Shown here: piece after piece, positions 36,012 to 44,091 of the stretch | Layout: every line of letters begins with the position of its first letter | Numbering within the stretch: position 1 is the stretch's first letter | DNA from: Streptomyces zagrosensis | Lineage (GTDB): Bacteria > Actinomycetota > Actinomycetes > Streptomycetales > Streptomycetaceae | NCBI RefSeq assembly: GCF_014203645.1 | Contig: NZ_JACHJL010000005.1 | Location: forward strand, 62,001-126,000 | Direction: 5' to 3' | DNA length: 64,000 bases | Notes under the pieces: model-generated | The model's input: the letters and a program-made list of their open reading frames with translations, nothing else | Database searches by the model: none | What the model was told of the DNA's origin: nothing | Position numbers and translations under genes: made by a program

Positions 36012-37061
36012 ATGACGGGAACGGACGAAGCCAGCGGAAACGGCAGTGCCGTGGAAGGAGGCGCCCACCACGGGCGGGGCACACGGTCGGGTTCCTCCGT
36101 GACTGCTGACCGTACGCCGCAGGGGACAGGCGCCCCAGACGTCACGAGCGCCCCAGACGGTGCAGACGCGGGCTGGCGGTGTGCCGGGCCGCGCTGGCGT
36201 TCCGCCGCGGAGCCCGCCCTGCTGTGGCGGCATCCGGCCCATGGCGAGCGCGCGTCTCCCCTCTCCACGGGACGACTTATCGCGTTCACCACCCGCGCAG
36301 AACGCGGCTGCCTCGGCGTACGCCGAGGTGACCGGCACACGCCCTGCCCGGTGGCCGCGCCGATCTCTCCATCGGCTGTCTCCGCGCAGTGCCCGGATTG
36401 CGCCCGCCTCGACCGTTCGTACTCCGTCGCCGCCGACACCCGCACCGACGACCGACGACCGTACGACGTCTATCTCGCCTGGTTCGGCCCCGGTTGGATC
36501 AAGGTCGGCATCACCGCGACCGAGCGCGAGGGGGCCCGACTGCTTGAACAGGCCGCCCTTTCCTATGTGTTGCTCGCTCGCGGCCCGCTGATGGCCGCGC
36601 GCCGCGCAGAGGCGGTGCTGGGCGCGGCTCTCGCCGTGCCCGATCGTTTTCCGTACGCGGCCAAGCGCGCCGCTCGCCAGCATCCGACGCGGCGCGAGGA
36701 CCGCGCCGCCGAGCTCACCGCGCTGCATGCCCGGGCCCACGAGTTGGCCGCCCTGCCGGAGTCGCTTCGCCCGCTGACCTGTGCCCCCGTCCACCACGAC
36801 GCGGCGTTCGGGCTCGACCGCATCGGGCCGTCCGCCCCGCACGGGCTCGTGCTGCTCGGCTCGCACTGCACGGTGGCCGGGCATGTGGCGGCGGTAGCGG
36901 GCCCCGACGTCTATCTGTGCGGCACGGACGGCCGGCCGCTGCTGCTCGATGCTCGGCACCTCGCGGGCTGGCCCCTGGTGGCAGCGGACCCTGCGGCCAT
37001 GACCACGGCACGCATCCGTCCGGCACCGGGCACGCCCCAGGAGCCGGCAGCCCTGTTTTAA
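36012..37061 (+). CDS. DUF2797 family protein
   Basis: Protein of 349 residues. A disordered Gly/Ser-rich N-terminus of about 55 residues is followed by a cysteine cluster (RGCLGVRRGDRHTPCPVA; AQCPDCARLD) that could bind zinc. The next segment, YDVYLAWFGPGWIKVGITAT, resembles a GIY-YIG-type strand pair (inference). The C-terminal half is mixed helix/strand with LVLLGSHCTVAGHVAAVAGP and YLCGTDGRPLLLDARHLAGW. The domain order matches DUF2797 as remembered. ATG 36012 follows GGGAGAGAC. Function unknown; nucleic-acid binding is plausible. Confidence 0.8.
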   Translation: MTGTDEASGNGSAVEGGAHHGRGTRSGSSVTADRTPQGTGAPDVTSAPDGADAGWRCAGPRWRSAAEPALLWRHPAHGERASPLSTGRLIAFTTRAERGCLGVRRGDRHTPCPVAAPISPSAVSAQCPDCARLDRSYSVAADTRTDDRRPYDVYLAWFGPGWIKVGITATEREGARLLEQAALSYVLLARGPLMAARRAEAVLGAALAVPDRFPYAAKRAARQHPTRREDRAAELTALHARAHELAALPESLRPLTCAPVHHDAAFGLDRIGPSAPHGLVLLGSHCTVAGHVAAVAGPDVYLCGTDGRPLLLDARHLAGWPLVAADPAAMTTARIRPAPGTPQEPAALF

Positions 37062-37168
37062 GAGCCACGGCTCACCCCAGGGTTGTGCCCCCGCCGTAGC
37101 GGCTAGGCGCTCGCGGTATCGCGGCGTACAGCGCACCGGCCGGACGGGGCGGGCAGCGCCTGGTTCGA

Positions 37169-37834
37169 TCAGCCAAGCCAGCCTGGTCGTACCAGCCCTG
37201 ACTCGTAGGCGAGCACCACGAGTTGAGCTCGGTCGCGGACACCGAGCTTGACCATGGCCCGGCTGACGTGGGTCTTTGCCGTGAGCGGGCTGACAACGAG
37301 GCGGCGGGCGATCTCCTCGTTCGACAGACCGATGCCGACGAGGGCCATCACTTCGCGTTCGCGGTCGGTGAGTCGTCCCAGCTCGGCAGCGGCAGCGGGT
37401 TCCTTGGAGCGCGCCGCGAACTCGGCGATCAAACGACGCGTGACACCGGGTGAGAGCAGCGCATCACCACCCACCACGGCGCGCACCGCACGCAACAGTT
37501 CCTCCGGTTCGGTGTCCTTGACCAAAAAACCGGACGCGCCGGAGCGAATCGCCTCAAAGACATACTCATCCAGCTCAAAGGTGGTGAGCATGACCACCCG
37601 AACGTCACCGAGCGCCGCGTCTTCGGTGATCTGCCGGGTGGCGGCGAGCCCGTCGAGCAGCGGCATGCGAATGTCCATGAGGACGACGTCGGGCCGCAGT
37701 TCACGGACCTGGTGCACGGCCCCTTGACCATCGGCGGCCTCGGCGACCACCTCAATGTCGGGCTGGGCCGCGAGCAACGCCCGGAATCCGGCGCGTACCA
37801 GCAGTTGGTCGTCGGCTAGCACGACGCGAATCAC
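37169..37834 (-). CDS. NarL/LuxR-type response regulator
   Basis: DNA-binding response regulator of 221 residues. Receiver: VVLADDQLLVRAGFRALL with the acidic pair, phospho-acceptor Asp in DVVLMDIRMPLLDGL, Thr in VVMLTTFELDEYVF and Lys in GFLVKDTEPEEL. The C-terminal LuxR HTH reads LTDREREVMALVGIGLSNEE then IARRLVVSPLTAKTHVSRAM. GTG 37834 overlaps the kinase stop codon (GTGA), so the two are translationally coupled. Confidence 0.95.
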   Translation of the reverse strand: MIRVVLADDQLLVRAGFRALLAAQPDIEVVAEAADGQGAVHQVRELRPDVVLMDIRMPLLDGLAATRQITEDAALGDVRVVMLTTFELDEYVFEAIRSGASGFLVKDTEPEELLRAVRAVVGGDALLSPGVTRRLIAEFAARSKEPAAAAELGRLTDREREVMALVGIGLSNEEIARRLVVSPLTAKTHVSRAMVKLGVRDRAQLVVLAYESGLVRPGWLG

Positions 37835-39084
37835 AGGGTCTCCTTGTGCGGCAGGGGGATGCAGGCGCGGACGCTGAACCCTCCTTCGGGGCGTGGTTGG
37901 GCCTCGACCGTGCCCCCGAAGGCAGCGGCACGCTCCCGCATGCCCACCAGCCCGTTACCGCCGGACATGCTATCCGCACGCCCGCCGGTGGCGTCTGAGC
38001 TGGCCGGTCCGTCGTCCTCGATCAGCAGGTGCAGCTCTTGCGGTCCGTAGCGCAGGGCTACGCGTGCGGTGCGCGCCTCGGAGTGGCGGACGATGTTGGT
38101 CAGCGCCTCCTGCACGATGCGGAAGGCGGCCAGGTCGGCACCGGGCGGCAGGTCGGCCCTGCGGCCCTCGGCGCGGACCTCGACGTGAAGTCCGGCGGCC
38201 GATGCCTGCTCGGTCAGTTCGGGCAGCCGATCCAGGCCCGGCGCGGGCGAGCGTGGCGCGCTGCCTGGGGTGCGGAGGCTGTCGAGCACCTGCCGCACCT
38301 CTCCGAGCGCTTCCTTGCTTGCCGCCTTGATGGTGGTCAGTGCGGCTCGGGCCTGTTCCGGGTCCTGGTCAAGCAGCGCAAGGCCGACGCCCGCCTGCAC
38401 ATTGATGACCGAGATGCTGTGGGCCAGGACGTCGTGCAGCTCGCGGGCGATGCGCAGCCGCTCCTCGTCAGCGCGGCGACGTTCGGCCACTTCGCGCTCG
38501 ATGCGCTCCCGGCTGAGTTGTTCGTTGCGCACGCGGGCGAGTTCGGACAGGGCGAGGATGACCAGCACCCAGGCGGCGATACCCATCTCCTGCCACCAAC
38601 CGGCGGCGGTGTCGTCGGCTGGTGGCAGCCAGCGGTAGAGCCAGTGCGTGACCAGTGCATGTCCCAGCCAGGCCATGCCGACCGCGCCCCAGGCGGCGTG
38701 CCGGTGGCCCATGGTGATGGCGGAGAAACAGGCGACAGCGACGCTGAAAACGATCGGTCCGTACGGAAAGCCCGCCGCAAGGTAGACCGTGGCGACGGCG
38801 CAGGCGGCAAAGACGGTGGCTCGCGGATAGCGGTGCCGCAACACGAGCAGTGCCGGGCCCAACACCAACAGCAGGCGGGCCAACGGGTTGAGGTCAACCC
38901 GGTCCTGCTGGTGCTGGGAGGCGACGGTGGTGCCGACGAGTTGCACGAGCGCCAGGGCCAGCGAGGATATCCACGGCAGTCGCCCGGCGGGTGGGTCGGT
39001 CCACCGCCGCCAGGGTGGCCCATCGCTCCGCCACCGCCTGGGCTCCCGCGCCTCGCCCACTCGGTGGACTCGTTCCGTGCTCAT
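37831..39084 (-). CDS. NarX-type sensor histidine kinase
   Basis: Histidine kinase of 417 residues and partner of the downstream response regulator. Four to six N-terminal helices (LPWISSLALALVQLVGTTVA; LLLVLGPALLVLRH; VFAACAVATVYLAAGFPYGP; AWVLVILALSELA) form the membrane sensor. The HisKA_3 dimerisation domain has ERLRIARELHDVLAHSISVI with the phospho-His. The ATPase domain shows FRIVQEALTNIVRHSEA, LLIEDDGPASSD and GNGLVGMRERAAAFGGT. No extracellular loop is large, so the signal may be sensed in the membrane. The stimulus is unknown. Confidence 0.95.
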   Translation of the reverse strand: MSTERVHRVGEAREPRRWRSDGPPWRRWTDPPAGRLPWISSLALALVQLVGTTVASQHQQDRVDLNPLARLLLVLGPALLVLRHRYPRATVFAACAVATVYLAAGFPYGPIVFSVAVACFSAITMGHRHAAWGAVGMAWLGHALVTHWLYRWLPPADDTAAGWWQEMGIAAWVLVILALSELARVRNEQLSRERIEREVAERRRADEERLRIARELHDVLAHSISVINVQAGVGLALLDQDPEQARAALTTIKAASKEALGEVRQVLDSLRTPGSAPRSPAPGLDRLPELTEQASAAGLHVEVRAEGRRADLPPGADLAAFRIVQEALTNIVRHSEARTARVALRYGPQELHLLIEDDGPASSDATGGRADSMSGGNGLVGMRERAAAFGGTVEAQPRPEGGFSVRACIPLPHKETL

Positions 39085-39141
39085 GCCGCAACGCTAGACC
39101 GCGCAGAAGCGGCGCGCGTCAGCCAGTCGCGGTGCTCGTCC

Positions 39142-39840
39142 CTACTCCCTGGGTAGTAGCCCGACTTGGCGAGCAAGACCGGTAGCAGCCTGATCGAAGA
39201 ACGCCTCCCGCGCCTCAACAACGTGGTTGAACTGACCGAAAACCTCAAAGTTGACCAGCCCGAACAACTGCGCCCAGGTCGCGGTGAACCCGGCCAGCGC
39301 CGGGACAGGTAGATCGACACCCAGCTCGTCCGCCAACCGTCGCGCGTCCTCGCGCACCGGCGCCGGCGGTTCTGCCATCGGGTGCAGCGCTCCGGTCCGG
39401 TGCGCGTCGCGGAGTACGGCAATGAGGGCGAGGCCGACACGGGCGGCAGGACCGACCGTGTCCTGGGGTGCTTGGTAACCGGGTACGGGCGAGCCGTAGA
39501 TCAGCGCGTACTCGTGCGGATGAGCCAACGCCCACCTGCGTACGGCCCCGCAGACGGCGGTCCAACGCTCGGCTGGCGCACCGCCGGCTGCGGAGGCGAG
39601 CGCGGTCTCCGCCGCCTCGCCCAACGCGTCGTAGGCATCGATGATCAGGGCGGTCAGCAGGTCGTCCCGGCTGGGGAAATAGCGGTACAGGGCGGAGGAG
39701 ACCATGCCCAGCTCGCGAGCGACCGCGCGCAGTGACAGCTTGGCGGCTCCCTCACGGGCAAGTTGCCGTCCCGCCTCTTCCTTGATGGCGGCGGTTACCT
39801 CGTCGCGAGCCCGTTCCCTGGCTCCCTTGATCGCGCTCAT
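39142..39840 (-). CDS. TetR-family repressor
   Basis: Regulator of 232 residues. The N-terminal TetR HTH reads LSLRAVARELGMVSSALYRY then FPSRDDLLTALIIDAYDALG. The C-terminal ligand domain (WAQLFGLVNFEVFGQFNHVV) belongs to the TetR_C_13-like group. ATG 39840 is used; the longer frame to 39870 has no support. It faces a deazaflavin-type oxidoreductase gene across about 195 bp and lies just downstream of a 15-bp palindrome, so it is likely autoregulated and may control the neighbour. Confidence 0.92.
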   Translation of the reverse strand: MSAIKGARERARDEVTAAIKEEAGRQLAREGAAKLSLRAVARELGMVSSALYRYFPSRDDLLTALIIDAYDALGEAAETALASAAGGAPAERWTAVCGAVRRWALAHPHEYALIYGSPVPGYQAPQDTVGPAARVGLALIAVLRDAHRTGALHPMAEPPAPVREDARRLADELGVDLPVPALAGFTATWAQLFGLVNFEVFGQFNHVVEAREAFFDQAATGLARQVGLLPRE

Positions 39841-39881
39841 ACACGTCAGTCTGCCACTCCATGGGAGCACCAGCCAAAAAA

Positions 39882-39896
39882 AAGAGCAGTGCTCTT
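39882..39896. promoter_or_regulatory. Candidate TetR operator (15-bp palindrome)
   Basis: AAGAGCA-G-TGCTCTT is a perfect inverted repeat with a one-base centre, set in an A/T-rich patch rare in this genome. It lies 42 bases upstream of the TetR start and 140 bases upstream of the divergent oxidoreductase start. This is the size and position expected of a TetR-family operator. Confidence 0.7.
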
Positions 39897-40035
39897 GTTT
39901 TGTGGCGGCGCTTCGTAGACACTGATCTCAGGCGAGAGCGCCGATCTCTCTATGCTCCCGGCTATCTGTAGTTTTTCGCGATGCGCGTCTGGGCGATCAG
40001 CGTCTGGACGGCAATGCCTGAAGGGAAGGCCCGCC

Positions 40036-40647
40036 ATGGCGCACTACATCAAGCCCGGCCGATTTGAGGCCCGAGTGATCGGCGGCACGATCGCCTGGCT
40101 GGCTCGGCGGGGCATCTCGCTAATGGGCAGCGCCGAACTGTCGGTGCGCGGTCGCACCACCGGCGAATGGCGCAGCCTCCCGGTCAATCCGCTGCCCCTC
40201 GATGGCGGGCACTATCTGGTCTCCGCCCGGGGCACCACTCAGTGGGTGCGCAACATGCGGGCTGCGGGCGGCGGACAGCTGAGGAAGGGGCGACGCATCC
40301 AGGTCTTCCGCGCCATAGAACTGCCCGAAGGCACGGAGAAAAACCGGGTAATCCGGGCCTATCTCAAGCGCTGGGCCTTCGAGGTCGGCAAGTTCTTTAA
40401 CGGCGTGACCGGCACCTCAAGCGACGCGGAAGTGACCGCAGTCGCCGTACGACACCCTGTCTTCACGATCAATTACGAGGACGATGACCCATGCGCACCA
40501 CACACGACATGGCAGACGCCCGCCGCCGTATCGGGGCCGGGGGCCTCCGCATCGGGGCCGGGACAAACCGGCGCGAGCGAGCAGAGCACGGCAGGGACGT
40601 CCCTCAACAGCGGCCTCAAGCCTGCGGGCACGACACACGCCGACTGA
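40036..40647 (+). CDS. Deazaflavin-dependent nitroreductase-like protein (DUF385)
   Basis: FDOR-type oxidoreductase of 203 residues. The split beta-barrel core has LSVRGRTTGEWRSLPVNPLP then LDGGHYLVSARGTTQWVRNM, the pattern of F420-dependent Ddn-like proteins. RIQVFRAIELPEGTEKNRVI and a VRHPVFTINYEDDDP end complete the domain. The last about 50 residues are Pro/Gly/Ser/Thr-rich and absent from typical members of about 150 residues, suggesting a read-through extension or disordered tail. ATG 40036 follows GAAGGGAAGG. It is probably under the divergent TetR regulator. It may act on quinones or nitro compounds. Confidence 0.85.
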   Translation: MAHYIKPGRFEARVIGGTIAWLARRGISLMGSAELSVRGRTTGEWRSLPVNPLPLDGGHYLVSARGTTQWVRNMRAAGGGQLRKGRRIQVFRAIELPEGTEKNRVIRAYLKRWAFEVGKFFNGVTGTSSDAEVTAVAVRHPVFTINYEDDDPCAPHTTWQTPAAVSGPGASASGPGQTGASEQSTAGTSLNSGLKPAGTTHAD

Positions 40648-40967
40648 ATCCGGAGCACGGCCTAGCCGGGCCGCGCGCCGGCCATCACCGCCCGGCCTAC
40701 CTACGAGAGAGCACGCCCGCCTGCCGGCCCGATCCGCACGACACCCGGGGCACCTGCCACCAACGGCGCCGGTGCCAGAAGCAAGGGTGCACATGGCCCG
40801 TGCCCGGAGGCATTGGGCCGCCCTCTCCCGCAGGCCGAGGCCCGTTGCCCTTCCGCCCTGTCCGTTCGCACGCGCAACCGCGTCGGCGGCTCATCCACGC
40901 AGCAGCCCACCAGTGGATGGCCGCCCACCTCCACCACTCCTCGCCACGGTGGGCATGGGCGCCAGCG
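40648..40967. other. Intergenic gap between convergent genes, no gene supported
   Basis: Between the oxidoreductase and the convergent flavoprotein, only long open frames with Arg/Pro-rich composition are present, which are typical shadows of high-GC non-coding DNA. No terminator-like hairpin or RNA gene was recognised. Confidence 0.5.
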
Positions 40968-42203
40968 TCAACCGCGGTCGAGAACCATCATCAGACGGCG
41001 CGCAGAGGGGTGCGTGCGAACGATCTCGGCCAGCGTCGTCGTGCCACGCGTGATCTTCGCAAAGGCCCGCCAGGCCGGGCGGAGGCCGGTAATCGCCGCG
41101 TGCACCATGCCGGGCCTGCGCTCGAAGGCCAGCAGCAACCGCCGCCCGACCCCCATCTCCACACCGAGCCCGGACTTGATCGCGAACGCATAGTTCAAGG
41201 CCTGCCGCCGCGCGTCTACCGCGTCATGCGCCTCCGCTATCCGCACGGCCCACTCCCCCGCCAGTCGCCCCGATCGCAGCGCGAAGGAGATCCCCTCTCG
41301 GGTCCACGGCTCCAGCAGCCCCGCCGCGTCGCCGCAAACGAGTACGCGGCCACGCGAAAGCGGCGAATCATCGGAACGGCAGCGCGTGAGGTGACCGGAG
41401 GAAACGCTCGGCTCAAACCCGGCGAGCCCAAGCCGGGCGATGAAGTCCTGGAGGTATCGCTTGGTGTCGGCGCCCTCGCCGCGCGCCGAGATGACGCCGA
41501 CCGTAAGGGTGTCGCCCTTGGGGAAGACCCACCCATAACTGCCGGGAATGGGGCCCCAGTCGATCTGCACCCGGCCCGCCCAGTCCTCGGCAACAGTCGG
41601 CGGCACCGGGATCTCCGCCTCCAAACCAAGGTCCACCTGCTCGACCTTGACGCCCACGTGCCCCGCTATTCGGCTTGCGCTGCCGTCAGCTCCGACGACA
41701 GCACGGGCGAGGATGGTCTCCCCATCCGCGAGCACAACGGCGACGGTGCGCCGGTCGGGTACAGAGGTGCCGTGCTGCTCGACCCGGGAGACCATCACGC
41801 CCGTGCGCAGGGTGGCGCCCGCGGAGGTGGCCGACTCCACCAAAGCGGCATCGAACTCGGGCCGGTTGATCAGCCCGAAGAGCATCTGCTTGGACCGCCG
41901 GGTGCGGGAGAGTTTTCCGTTGAGCGAGAAGGTCACGGCGTATACCCGGTCGCGCAGCGGCAGTTCGAAGCCTGGCGGCAGGGCCTCGCGGGTGGGCCCG
42001 ATGATGCCCCCGCCACACGTCTTATAGCGGGGTAGCTCCGCCTTTTCCAGCAGCAGAACCCGGCGGCCTGCACAGGCCGCGGCGTGCGCGGCGGACGCGC
42101 CCGCCGGGCCCGCACCTACGACCACGACGTCCCACGCCGACTCATTGTCGTCGGCCGCGTCGCCGCCGCTGGAATCGATCCCGCCGCTGTTGTCGCTGCT
42201 CAC
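40968..42203 (-). CDS. Geranylgeranyl-reductase-type FAD-dependent oxidoreductase
   Basis: Flavoprotein of 411 residues. The N-terminal Rossmann motif is VVVVGAGPAGASAAHAAACA, then LLEKAELPRYKTCGGG, the hallmark of geranylgeranyl reductases. The second FAD motif is RVLVCGDAAGLLEPWTREGI. Central sequence includes AVVGADGSASRIAGHVGVK and WVFPKGDTLTVGVIS. It reduces isoprenoid double bonds (for example in menaquinone or lipid chains); the substrate is not determined. The N-terminal 20 residues are Ser/Asp-rich. GTG 42203 is used; the dipeptidase gene is divergent. Confidence 0.9.
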   Translation of the reverse strand: MSSDNSGGIDSSGGDAADDNESAWDVVVVGAGPAGASAAHAAACAGRRVLLLEKAELPRYKTCGGGIIGPTREALPPGFELPLRDRVYAVTFSLNGKLSRTRRSKQMLFGLINRPEFDAALVESATSAGATLRTGVMVSRVEQHGTSVPDRRTVAVVLADGETILARAVVGADGSASRIAGHVGVKVEQVDLGLEAEIPVPPTVAEDWAGRVQIDWGPIPGSYGWVFPKGDTLTVGVISARGEGADTKRYLQDFIARLGLAGFEPSVSSGHLTRCRSDDSPLSRGRVLVCGDAAGLLEPWTREGISFALRSGRLAGEWAVRIAEAHDAVDARRQALNYAFAIKSGLGVEMGVGRRLLLAFERRPGMVHAAITGLRPAWRAFAKITRGTTTLAEIVRTHPSARRLMMVLDRG

Positions 42204-42348
42204 GATGCGCTACTACTCCCGCTCGACCACTCACTTCGGCTACCGCTCGCATCCTACGGCGCGCCGCCCCGCGGCCCCGCTGTGGGAAGATCGGTGCACC
42301 CTTCGCCCGTACGTACGGACACAACGCCGCGCCCACAAGGAGCGTTCC

Positions 42349-43737
42349 ATGGACCAAGCCTCTGTTCGCCAGCCCGACCACACCGCGCTGGCCCAAACCG
42401 TGGCCACACTCCAGTCCCGGGCCCGTGTGGAGCTGGCCGAACTGGTGGCCTTCAGGTCCGTAGCGGACCCGGCGCAGTTCCCCAAAAGCGAGTGCGAGGC
42501 CGCCGCAAACTGGGTGGCCGACGCGCTGCGCGGCGAAGGCTTCCAGGACGTCGCCCTCCTCGACACTCCGGATGGCACCCAATCCGTCTACGGGTACCTG
42601 CCCGGCCCCGCAGGCGCTCCGACCGTCTTGCTGTACGCGCACTACGACGTCCAGCCACCCCTGGACGAGGCCGCCTGGATCTCTCCGCCATTCGAGCTGA
42701 CCGAGCGCGATGGTCGCTGGTTCGGACGGGGCGCCGCCGACTGCAAGGGCGGCCTGATCATGCACCTGACGGCGCTGCGGGCCCTGCGGGAGCATGGCGG
42801 CATACCCGTCAATGTGAAGGTGATCTGCGAGGGCTCCGAGGAGCAGGGCACCGGTGGGCTTGAGCGGTACGCGGAGGCCCACCCCGAGCTGCTGGCGGCG
42901 GACACCATCATCATCGGGGACGCGGGGAACTTCCGGCTGGGCCTGCCGACCGTGACGGCGACGCTGCGGGGGATGACGCTGGTGCGGGTGAAGGTGAACA
43001 CCCTGGCGGGCAACCTGCACTCGGGCCAGTTCGGCGGGGCCGCCCCGGACGCACTGGCAGCTTTGATCCGGGGGCTGGACTCGCTGCGCGCCGAGGACGG
43101 CTCAACCACCGTCCAGGGTCTGGCGGCCGATGCGAGCTGGACGGGTCTCCAGTATGCGGAAGAGGATTTCCGCAAGGACGCGAAGGTGCTCGACGGTGTG
43201 GAGCTGGTCGGCTCCGGAACCATCGCGGACCGGCTCTGGGCCCGCCCGGCAGTAACCGTGCTCGGCATCGACTGCCCACCGGTAGTCGGCGCCACCCCCT
43301 CCGTACAGGCGAGCGCGAGCGCCTTGGTGAGCCTTCGGGTACCGCCGGGCGCGGACGCGGCCGAGGCCACCACCTTGCTGGCCGCGCATCTGAAGGCGGC
43401 GATTCCGTGGGGAGCGCGGATAGCTGTGGAGCAGGTTGGCCAGGGTCAGCCGTTCCGTGCCGACACCAACAGCCCCGCATACGCATCGATGGCCGACGCC
43501 ATGCGTATCGCCTACGAGGGCCAGGACATGCAGATTTCCGGCATGGGCGGCTCGATTCCGCTGTGCAACACGCTGGCCGCGCTCTACCCGGCGGCCGAGA
43601 TCCTGCTCATCGGGCTGAGTGAGCCGGAGGCACAGATCCACGCGGTCAACGAAAGCGTCTCGCCGCAGGAGTTGGAGCGGTTGTCGCTGACGGAGGCGCT
43701 TTTCCTCCTCGGGTACGCGGCGAGCGCTCCGGCGTAG
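42349..43737 (+). CDS. M20 family dipeptidase
   Basis: Zinc metallopeptidase of 462 residues (M20/carnosinase-like). Metal ligands follow in order: LYAHYDVQP (His), GRGAADCKGG (Asp), CEGSEEQGTGG (Glu pair, with the catalytic base), IIGDAGN (Asp) and AQIHAVNESV (His). The dimerisation domain includes NTLAGNLHSGQFGGAAPDAL. ATG 42349 follows AAGGAG; the frame to 42145 is unsupported. It is expected to hydrolyse dipeptides or acyl-amino acids in the cytoplasm. The convergent next gene is about 355 bp away. Confidence 0.93.
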   Translation: MDQASVRQPDHTALAQTVATLQSRARVELAELVAFRSVADPAQFPKSECEAAANWVADALRGEGFQDVALLDTPDGTQSVYGYLPGPAGAPTVLLYAHYDVQPPLDEAAWISPPFELTERDGRWFGRGAADCKGGLIMHLTALRALREHGGIPVNVKVICEGSEEQGTGGLERYAEAHPELLAADTIIIGDAGNFRLGLPTVTATLRGMTLVRVKVNTLAGNLHSGQFGGAAPDALAALIRGLDSLRAEDGSTTVQGLAADASWTGLQYAEEDFRKDAKVLDGVELVGSGTIADRLWARPAVTVLGIDCPPVVGATPSVQASASALVSLRVPPGADAAEATTLLAAHLKAAIPWGARIAVEQVGQGQPFRADTNSPAYASMADAMRIAYEGQDMQISGMGGSIPLCNTLAALYPAAEILLIGLSEPEAQIHAVNESVSPQELERLSLTEALFLLGYAASAPA

Positions 43738-44091
43738 CCGGCACTGCCCCATACCGTCCAGCGGACGGTTCGGAGGCGGGCGCAGCGTCTTGGCCTGCCG
43801 CCGGATCGCTACCGGGCCGCCATCCGGCACATCGTGCGACCGGACCAGACCGACCGGCCAGCCGCAGCACTGAGCACGACGTCGGACGCAACGCCTGGCC
43901 ATGGCGGTGGCCGCAGCCGTAGCTGTGACCGCATCCGTGGCCAGGCCAACAGGGCCGCGGTGATGTCGGTGATTGCGGTGATGCTGGCCGTGATAGTCGG
44001 GCGTGGCGCGGACGTCGTGTGCGCGGGCAGTGGCGCGGACGTCGTGTGCGCGGACAGTGGTGCGTCGGTGTGTGGTGCACGCGGTGCGCGG
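43738..44091. other. Intergenic gap between convergent genes
   Basis: A 354-bp stretch after the dipeptidase contains long open frames of poor composition but no convincing gene. It includes a perfect-period 27-bp duplication at 44005-44058. No RNA gene or clear terminator was seen. Confidence 0.5.
44005..44058. repeat. 27-bp tandem duplication
   Basis: Two adjacent copies of a 27-base unit starting GGCGCGGACGTCGTGTGCGC differ at one position only. They lie in the intergenic region before the phosphatase gene terminates. Recent slippage duplication is the simplest reading. Confidence 0.75.
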
